Assembly: GCA_017354515.1 (NCBI GenBank)
Contig: JAFMQT010000355.1
Location: forward strand, 1 to 5,294
Reading direction: 5' to 3'
Origin: Nocardia sp.
GTDB lineage: Bacteria > Actinomycetota > Actinomycetes > Mycobacteriales > Mycobacteriaceae
Length of the DNA: 5,294 nucleotides
In this document: one piece after another, positions 1-5,294 of the stretch
How positions within the stretch are numbered: the first letter of the stretch is position 1
Layout: each line of letters starts with the position of its first letter
Notes under the pieces: model-generated
What the model saw: only the letters and a program-made list of their open reading frames with translations
The model's database searches: none
Told to the model about the DNA's origin: nothing
Made by a program: the position numbers and the translations under genes

Positions 1-1
1 C

Positions 2-265
2 ACGCGGGCCGGGCGTATCGGTGAGGTGTTCGGCGACGACGGCAAGACGATCGAGTACAAGAGTCAGAAGGGCCGGGCGGTCGTCTATATGGCCGCCGAT
101 GATGCCCTGTTCGATGCCTCCGATCCGTATACCTCGCCGATTGTCGAGCACTACAACGAGGCCTATAAGGCCGACGCGGAAAAGTCCACTCCCCAGTCGC
201 GGGACCGGCTGGCGGTGCGCGAGCAGTGGTTGGGGGATCTGGCCCACCACCTGCAGCAGGCCGCC
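2..265 (+). other. N-terminal piece of the visible protein, possible end of an earlier module copy
   Basis: Residues 1-88 begin mid-protein. They contain a short beta-like stretch (TIEYKSQKGRAVVYMAADD, residues 16-34) followed by an acidic, Tyr-containing segment and a helix ending in HHLQQAA. The beta stretch resembles the end of module copy 2 (TVFRSEGDTVIWTAAAD): charged turn, then V-V/I-Y/W and an Ala-Ala-Asp finish. That suggests an earlier copy of the duplicated module ends here, with most of it upstream of the window. The match is short and unscored. I do not recognise a named family in this piece. Confidence 0.4.
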
Positions 266-3200
266 CATCCCAACTCCGGTTCGCACGCCGCTCACGCCGA
301 TCCGCAGCCCGGCGGCTCCGAGACGGCCGCTCCGGGCCGAACCATCTCACCGGCCGCGCCGTTGGCTCCCGCCCTGACCGGAAAGCTCACTGCCGCACCG
401 GCATCCGGCAGTGCTGCGGCCTCGGTGCTGGAGGCGAGCCGGTCGGCTCCGGTCTCGACCGTGGCCGCCACCGTCGCGGCTGCGCACGCCGCACCCGGAG
501 GGCGACCGGTGCCGGTCCACTGGATTGCCTCGGTCGGCGACGGACAGCTGCAGCTCGTACATGGAAACATGGTGCACGACAACGGCTCTCTCACGCTGCG
601 CGTATGCACCTCCACCGCCCCGGCCGATCTCGTACCGGAAGCCAGTGCGGCGGCGATACCCGCAGATCAGTTACATGCTCAACTGACTCGGCAGTGGGCC
701 GGTTTCGGTGGACACGAGGTTCGGGTGCAGACCGCGACCGGGAAACACGAGACGGTCGCGCGATGGGATATTCCGCTGTCGGACACCATCGCCACAGCGG
801 TAGCACAGCTCGACAATGTCGATGCGACTACAGATTCCGCCTCGGACGCGATCAACGCTTTGGATGCGACCGCAGCGATTTCCGATGAACTCACCGAGTT
901 GCTGGACGCCGCGTTGACGGCGGGGCGGGGCCTGTTCGCCAAGGACAACGCACGCGGCAAAACAATCGACGAGCTGAAGTCGAATATGGGTAACCTGCCG
1001 ACATCGGTGCTGAAACATGAAGCAGCCGTGGCACTTGCGGCAGTCGGTAACCAGTCGCGGGTATGTCGCCGCCGCCTTGGTGAGCAGGCTGCGACACAGG
1101 TTGGGGAGATCACTGCCGTACTCACCGCGGACAGTTTCATCGACCCGACCGCCGCCCCCGCCAAGGTGGCATTGAAGTCATCTGACACACAATCTATTTC
1201 GAAATATCTCGAGATGGTGGAAGCCCACCTTCCGAAAGATGATCCTCGCTACAGCAGATGGCTGGCGACGACGAAGAAACGGCTGAAGAATCCGGGCGCC
1301 CTGAGCCGAACCGACAAGCGGCAGATCGCCATCGGAATCTCGGATCTGGTCAACGAATTGGCCGACAACGCCCGCAACTCTACCGTGGTCACGCTGGAGG
1401 ACGGTGAACCTGTCTGGCACCTGCCCCCGCAGCGCACCACCGAAAGCGATGGCGCCCACGGGAGAATGCGGTTGGCGCGGGAACTCGCCGACAAGCTGCG
1501 GAAACAGCCGGTGCGGCCCGAACCCGCCGACCCCGGTATCGGACCTATCTCCGATATCGACGATATCGCCGCACAGGTGTGGAAAGCGGCATCGGACACG
1601 GGTGCCCCGGGCCCGAACGAGATCACCGGCCGCTGGATTGTGAAAGATGATCAGGCACAACCGGATCTGCGCGAATGGGAAGTCCGAGCAGAGACCGACG
1701 GACAGGGTGTACTGCGGGTGAGCGTGACGGCTCACGCTGCCTCCGAGGATGCGACGACCGGCGCGAGTGACGGTGTCACCGCCATCGACATCCACGAGGT
1801 ATTCGGCCGGTTGACTCGGGCCTGGGTCGGGCACGGCGGACATCGCGTGGAAGTGACCGGCGTCGATGGGGAACTCATGTCCTGGGATATCGCGGCCACG
1901 CCGGACCGCGACCGAGCGGTGGAAAAACTGCGGCAGGTCGAATCAGCGGTCCGGGCTGCTACCGTATTGCCCTCGCCCGGTCAGGCCTGGCGCACGGACG
2001 CGAACATCGAGTCCATTTATCGGGTTGCCGGTCCGGTTGTCGAGGCGTTGGGCTCCGCGAGGGAACTGTTCGCGCCACAGAGCGCCATCGCCGACCGCTT
2101 CACCGAACTGATCGAGGCCGTGCGGGCCACGAATCTGACCGCGGCACAGGCGAAGGAGATCACTGCCTACCTGGCCATCGTCGGCGACCGGGTAGTGACT
2201 CTGCGCCATCTGCTGGGCGTGGAAGCCGAGAACGCCACCGGTCGAATCGCGCAATTGGCCGGCACTCCGACATCGGGACGCGTGGATGTCACCGGCGCCA
2301 CACGCGAGGAGATGCTGAGCCGGGCGGATCACGCCAGAAAGCTGTTGGCGGACAACGATCCTCGCCGTAAGGAACTCGACCAGGTGTGCGCCACGCTGCT
2401 GCGGCTGGATGCCGATCAGGAATCCGGCGGCCTCGAGGTGCCCGGTGTGGCCGCCACCCTCAACCGAATCCTGAACGACTTGCTGAAGGAGTTGCGAGCG
2501 CGCCCCAGCACAGTATTCCGATCCGAGGGCGACACCGTCATATGGACGGCGGCGGCCGATACCGCCGACTCCGCCGCCGACGACAACATCACCGCCCTGC
2601 TGGCCGCCCACGAAGCGGTGGGGTTGGATGTGGCCTGGCACGGGACCCGGGAGGAGATCATCGATTCCTTGCTGGACGCGCTGAACCCTGAGAATCCCGC
2701 TGGCGGATCGAGTTTCGACTACGACGGGGTGAAATTTCGCCGGGGGGTGGCAGTGACGGAACGAAACACCGACGGCGGGCAGGAGAAGGTTGTTCGGTAC
2801 CAGGAGGTTGTGTCATTGGCTGATCTGCTGGCCGACCCGGAGGAGAAGCTCGCGGTTCTGCGCGAGCAGTATGGGCTCGATGATTCCAGCAGCGCGGCAT
2901 TGGCGGCGGCCATCCAGCGATTCCACACCCTGGATGGGCAGCGCCGGATTTCCGACCATGCCGGCGCTCTCCGACATTATGCGCAGGTCTCGGGCGTCTC
3001 CGATACCAGCCGCGTCCGGCAGGTTCATGACCAGCTGATCGAGGACATCGATAATGGCCGGGCAGCAAAGCTTTTCGACACGCTGAAACGTAGTATCAAG
3101 GCCGACCAGGTGCGAGGTTGGCAGCTGCGTGACGAGCTGGACCGGTTCGCCGATTCCGCAACGGACCCGAAGCGCGCCCGGGAGCAATATCGGCTGCTCG

Positions 3201-5294
3201 CCGACCTCATGCAGACCGACCGCGGCCGCAGTTTGCTCGATGACCTCGCCTCCGCCGTCCGCGTCCAACCCGACAGGGCGCGGGCACTGGTGGTCGAACT
3301 CGCGTTCGCGGCCGGTGTCGCATGCGGGCGTCAGCAGCAGGGTGCCGATCAGGAAACCCTTGTGCGACTGTCACAGTGGTGCCAAGTGTATTCCCTACTC
3401 AGTGTCAACCAGTCGGCGTATCTCAGTACCGGAAAACGTCTTGTCGACAGCCCGCATGAGGCGATCGGGCGGGAGGGCACCGAACTATCGGTGGCGTCCT
3501 ACTTGGCGGGCGCGCACAAGGAATTCATCGGCACCGATCAGGCCACGGCATTCAAACGCATCGCCGAACGACTCGGCTGTGGCCCCAACGCATCCCTCGA
3601 GGATCGGATCGGGGCCTCCGGCCGCAAGGTGATCGTCAATATCGAATACCCCTGGAACACTCGGCAACCCGTCTCCGATACGCCTGAGACCGGTTCGCAC
3701 CAATACCGCCCCTCCGGTGACGCCTTCACCATCGTCAACCAGAACGGGGCCATGGTGGCCATCGCCCTCGTCGACGGTCACATCGTCGAATTCACCGAGG
3801 ACGAACTCGCCTACGGCATCAAATTCTCGATGACCTCGTTCGACGAGAAGGGAACAGCGGCGAAGCCTTTCCTGTCCGGACCACTGGACGAGGCATTCGA
3901 TGAGCGGGCCGAGGACGAGGCAGCTCAGGACAGCTACGCCGAGTCACTCCGTCAGCTGGCACACGAACTTCACCTCACACCGGACGAGCAGGCGGCCCTC
4001 ATAGACCCGGACCGTTACGAAGGCGAATTGGCCCGGTATCGACGCCAATTCGGTGCCCACTTCACCGCTGACGAGCAATCGTTGCTGGTCGATCCGAACC
4101 GTTATGAGAGCCAATTGGACGAGTACCGGCGTCAATTCGGCCGGGAGTTGCCCAAGATATCGTTGGATCCATCCGCGGACATTTTCGGAGCCCCGCGCAC
4201 GATGGACGTGGCGCAGCTGATACGGCTGGAAGCGCGTGTCCAGGCTTACCAGAACATCATCGCCCGAATCCGGGCCGCCGACGGAACTATTCGCTCCTAC
4301 TTCTCGTCATCCGAGGATCCTGCTGCTGCTTTAGGGCCAGGCACCTCCACCAGGAGACGCGGCAAGCTCAGGCGAAGCGATATGGGACTCCCAGGTTCGG
4401 CGCGCCGCCGAAGCGAGCCGGTCCTGCCCTGGACTCCTGCCGGCTCCGGCCAATCCGGTTATGCGGGCAGTGGTGCGGAACCCATTGTGGGGCTGTCCAG
4501 TCCGGCAGGTGATGGTTCCGCGGCGCGGACGCAGCCGGCGCCGCCGATGCGCCCGTCGTCGGGGAGAACGCAGCCGTCGAATGGCCGGAACGTTCGTAAT
4601 GGAGGTGGTTCCTTGCTCCCGACCTGGTACAGGTTCATTCACGGTGGACGGCCGGGCAACTGGGACGGTCTTCCGGGCGTCGATCGCCTGCGCGGCGAGA
4701 GCGCGGTACAGCAGGGGCCCATGAGATTTCCTGGATCAGCGTATTCCGTCGATTGGCGGCCACTGGAATGTGCGCAGCAGGTAGTGCATGTGGCGGAGAT
4801 GCTCGGTTTGGTGGGGGCGGTCGACCGTGGTGCCGGCGGGAATCGTCCGGTCGACTTGCAGGCGGCGATTGTCGCGCAGTTGGCCGAGGAGCCGTTCGTA
4901 GCTGGTGCCAGGGATCCACTCGCCCATGTGATCGCCGAAGTCGAGAATCCGACCAGTGGTGTGGATACCGCCGTTGTTCTGGTCGACGACGGTACGAATA
5001 TGCACGCCTATCTGGTGACCGACGACGGTGCCGGTACCGCGGTGATCTTCGATACCAATGTGCAGGAACCGGCGAAAGCCGGTGCGAGTGGGCAGGTTTC
5101 GCATTCGGCGGCCTCTGCGGACGGGGCTTTGCGCCAGCACATTCCCAGGGTGCGGACGAAGGAGGACTGGCAGCAGTCGTTCGCTGGTGTCGAGTTCACG
5201 GCTCATGTAGCTCGCTTGCGGACCGCCGCGACAGGGAATTTGGTTCCGGCACAGCAATGGGTCGACAGTTCTGCTCCACGCGCGAACGGCCTGA
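2..5294 (+). CDS. Giant modular protein, internal fragment; probable papain-fold-domain toxin/effector (partial at both ends)
   Basis: One reading frame is open from base 2 to the window end: 1,764 complete codons with no stop, which cannot be chance at this length. Neither terminus is visible. I see no signal peptide, transmembrane segment or WXG motif in this part. In order it holds an N-terminal fragment, an Ala/Pro linker, two copies of a roughly 300-residue module, a helical region, an alpha/beta domain, two 29-residue repeats, an Arg-rich linker and a domain with Cys1590, His1668 and Asp1684 in papain-like order. Known background: actinomycetes encode multi-thousand-residue proteins with papain-fold toxin (glutamine deamidase-like) domains. 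Inference: a secreted polymorphic toxin or effector. Alternatives are a cell-surface or self-processing giant protein whose papain-like domain is a protease. The coding call is near certain; the functional call is moderate to low. No operon context is visible. Confidence 0.93.
266..508 (+). other. Ala/Pro/Ser-rich low-complexity interdomain linker
   Basis: Residues 89-169 are dominated by Ala, Pro, Ser, Gly, Thr and His, with few bulky hydrophobic residues. Examples are PAAPLAPALTG and the Ala-rich run STVAATVAAAHAAPGG. This composition is typical of flexible linkers between domains in large secreted actinobacterial proteins. It separates the N-terminal piece from the first copy of the duplicated module, which begins at the Val-His-Trp shortly after it. 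The base composition here is strongly GC-rich. Confidence 0.75.
518..1426 (+). repeat. Internal duplicated module, copy 1 (about 300 residues)
   Basis: Residues about 173-475. The module opens with a beta-rich part starting at HWIAS (Trp174), then LTRQWAGFGGHEVRV and a closing RWDIP (bases 683-775). A long helical part follows, including LAAVGNQSRVCRRRLGEQ and LPKDDPRYSRWLATTKKRL. It ends with a beta motif, STVVTLEDGEPVWHL (Trp472). All of these landmarks recur in the same order in copy 2. The distance from first to last landmark Trp is 298 residues here and 303 in copy 2, which argues for a true domain duplication. Between the copies, residues 476-543 form a helical, Pro-containing spacer. 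I know of no named family that fits; a binding or scaffold role would be a guess. Confidence 0.72.
1631..2554 (+). repeat. Internal duplicated module, copy 2 (about 300 residues)
   Basis: Residues about 544-851. It matches copy 1 landmark by landmark: RWIVKDD (Trp545) for HWIAS; LTRAWVGHGGHRVEV and SWDIA (bases 1811-1894) for the Gly-Gly-His core; LAIVGDRVVTLRHLLGVE for the VGN helix; LLADNDPRRKELDQ for the DDPR helix; and STVFRSEGDTVIWTAA (Trp848) for the closing beta motif. In the core, W-x-G-x-G-G-H-x-V-x-V is shared. Similarity elsewhere is modest and the DNA has diverged, so the duplication is old. The offset between copies is 371 residues at the first landmark and 376 at the last, so only small indels separate them. 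Function unknown. Confidence 0.72.
2555..3361 (+). other. Mainly helical region of unknown function
   Basis: Residues 852-1120. After copy 2 comes a helix (TREEIIDSLLDALN), then a short beta-like hairpin with alternating charge (FDYDGVKFRRGVAVTERN, about residues 901-918). The rest is almost entirely amphipathic helix, with frequent Leu/Ala and paired charges such as SLADLLADPEEKLAVLREQYG and LRDELDRFADSATD. The hairpin falls at about the spacing (roughly 370 residues) where a third module copy would begin. However, the Gly-Gly-His core and the closing VW motif are missing, so at most it is a decayed copy. No catalytic motif or named family is recognised. A structural or delivery role is possible but unproven. 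Confidence 0.5.
3362..3838 (+). other. Alpha/beta domain, possible catalytically dead papain-like fold
   Basis: Residues 1121-1279. A helical first half (SVASYLAGAHKEFIG and TAFKRIAERLGCG) leads to a Gly-containing turn (IGASG), a beta strand (RKVIVNIEYPW), a variable loop, then SGDAFTIVNQNGAMVAIALVDG. This order resembles papain-fold toxin domains, where a helix precedes a G-x-G-x-(V/I)-V strand and then a G-H-A/V-F-x-V-V-N-x-x-G strand pair carrying the catalytic His. Here the His position would be Asp1240 (bases 3719-3721). No convincing catalytic Cys is seen; the Cys in LSQWCQVY (about residue 1129) is a weak candidate. If the reading is right, this is an inactive relative. It could instead be an unrelated alpha/beta fold. 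Confidence 0.35.
3974..4147 (+). repeat. Two tandem 29-residue repeats (87 bp each)
   Basis: Unit 1 is bases 3974-4060 and unit 2 is 4061-4147, adjacent and in frame. The shared pattern is T-x-D-E-Q-x-x-L-(I/V)-D-P-(D/N)-R-Y-E-x-x-L-x-x-Y-R-R-Q-F-G. By eye 17 of 29 residues are identical. The DNA has many third-position changes, so this is an established protein repeat and not a recent slippage product. A partial unit precedes unit 1 (SYAESLRQLAHELH, after a very acidic stretch DERAEDEAAQD). It lines up with RYEGELARYRRQFGAH if two residues are missing. Each unit probably forms a short turn plus one amphipathic helix. Function unknown. Confidence 0.85.
4148..4303 (+). other. Short helical segment after the 29-residue repeats
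   Basis: Residues 1383-1434. A Pro/Asp-containing turn (SLDPSADIFGAP) is followed by one amphipathic helix (DVAQLIRLEARVQAYQNII) that could form a coiled coil or continue the helical repeat array. It ends at SYF, after which the sequence turns disordered. No named domain is recognised. Confidence 0.45.
4304..4741 (+). other. Arg/Pro/Gly/Ser-rich disordered linker
   Basis: Residues 1435-1580 are low in hydrophobic residues and rich in Ser, Gly, Pro and Arg. There are two basic clusters: RRRGKLRR (bases 4352-4375) and ARRRSEP (from about base 4400). The first part uses codons uncommon in the rest of the window (TTA at 4331-4333, AGG and AGA at 4352-4357, AGG at 4370). Towards the end it gains aromatic residues (TWYRFIHGGRPGNWDG), which may already be the lead-in to the next domain. 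It joins the repeat region to the Cys-His-Asp domain. Such linkers are common directly before swappable toxin domains; the basic clusters could also be protease-sensitive sites. Confidence 0.7.
4742..5221 (+). other. Papain-like fold domain (Cys-His-Asp), Tox-PL-like deamidase or protease
   Basis: Residues 1581-1740. The nucleophile candidate is Cys1590 (bases 4769-4771) in RPLECAQQVVHVAEMLG, at the start of a helix as in papain-fold enzymes. The base candidate is His1668 (5003-5005) in NMHAYLVTDDG, between two beta strands (DTAVVLVDDG and TAVIFDTNV). The third residue is Asp1684 (5051-5053) in IFDTNV. Cys-to-His spacing is 78 residues and His-to-Asp 16, plausible for papain-fold toxin domains, where a Cys helix, a His strand and an Asp strand follow in this order. 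Family members deamidate Gln or hydrolyse peptide bonds. The usual paired-Cys opening is not present, so the exact family is uncertain. Sequence continues after it, so it may not be the terminal warhead. Confidence 0.55.
5222..5294 (+). other. Tail after the papain-like domain, running off the window
   Basis: Residues 1741-1764 (including GNLVPAQQWVDSSAPRANG) look like loop or linker sequence. The in-frame codon at 5291-5293 is CTG and one base remains, so the gene continues. The TGA formed by the last three bases (5292-5294) is out of frame and does not end the protein unless there is a sequence error just before it. Confidence 0.6.

Noticed and set aside
671..673. TTA leucine codon (another at 4331-4333), considered as a bldA-type control
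   Set aside because: TTA-dependent control is a Streptomyces feature, and the general codon style here looks more like the mycolic-acid actinomycetes. Two rare codons in 1,764 are not evidence of regulation.
226..888. 220-codon open frame on the + strand, frame 1
   Set aside because: Overlaps the long frame; its translation is extremely Arg/Gly-rich with no domain, typical of an out-of-frame reading of GC-rich DNA.
1551..1570. Paired GATATC palindromes, considered as an operator
   Set aside because: They fall inside coding sequence (Asp-Ile codons) with no promoter nearby; best explained by codon content.
1178..1843. 221-codon open frame on the - strand
   Set aside because: It lies wholly opposite the long + strand frame, is rich in Gly/Arg/Val of the kind produced by reading GC-rich coding DNA backwards, and has no recognisable domain.
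1943..2641. 232-codon open frame on the - strand
   Set aside because: Antisense shadow over module copy 2. The + strand translation here shows clear repeat homology, so that is the real frame.
3944..4135. 63-codon antisense open frame with an internal repeat
   Set aside because: Its repeat is only the reverse reading of the 29-residue tandem repeat on the + strand.
4320..4330. Short CTG/GCT triplet run
   Set aside because: Three to four triplets encode Ala-Ala-Ala-Leu; too short to count as a microsatellite or slippage switch, and the frame stays open on both sides.
4736..5257. 173-codon open frame on the - strand
   Set aside because: Antisense to the papain-like domain, whose Cys-His-Asp pattern and strand/helix alternation identify the + strand as coding. 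No ribosome binding site or domain supports the antisense frame.

Overview
The whole 5.3 kb window lies inside one protein-coding gene on the + strand. The frame that begins at base 2 has no stop codon for 1,764 consecutive codons, up to the last complete codon at 5291-5293. Neither the start codon nor the stop codon is visible, so this is an internal slice of a very large protein (about 190 kDa seen here). No second gene, RNA gene, mobile element, CRISPR array, promoter or terminator can be supported.

The DNA is GC-rich, with GC-leaning third codon positions, yet TTG (Leu), GGT and GAA are common. The protein is rich in Ala, Asp and Arg and poor in Cys and Lys. This suggests a high-GC actinomycete, most like the mycolic-acid group (Nocardia, Rhodococcus, Mycobacterium). 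That placement is inferred from composition and protein style, not from a marker gene.

Layout along the protein (residue 1 = codon 2-4): an N-terminal piece (1-88); a low-complexity Ala/Pro/Ser linker (89-169); a module of about 300 residues present twice in tandem (about 173-475 and 544-851); a mainly helical stretch (852-1120); a mixed alpha/beta domain that may be a decayed papain-like fold (1121-1279); an acidic helical patch and two 29-residue tandem repeats (1325-1353 and 1354-1382); one more helix; an Arg/Pro/Gly/Ser-rich disordered linker (1435-1580); then a compact domain with a papain-like Cys-His-Asp arrangement (Cys1590, His1668, Asp1684); then a short tail running off the window.

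This architecture fits the giant modular proteins of actinomycetes that carry papain-fold (Tox-PL-like) domains near the C-terminus and are usually interpreted as secreted polymorphic toxins or effectors. Long repetitive and helical regions would act as the delivery or scaffold part, and the Cys-His-Asp domain as a deamidase, protease or self-processing unit. The effector role is inference: the N-terminal secretion part, the true C-terminus and any immunity gene lie outside the window. The best leads are the roughly 300-residue internal duplication, the Cys-His-Asp domain, and the possible pseudo-papain domain in which Asp stands where the catalytic His would be.
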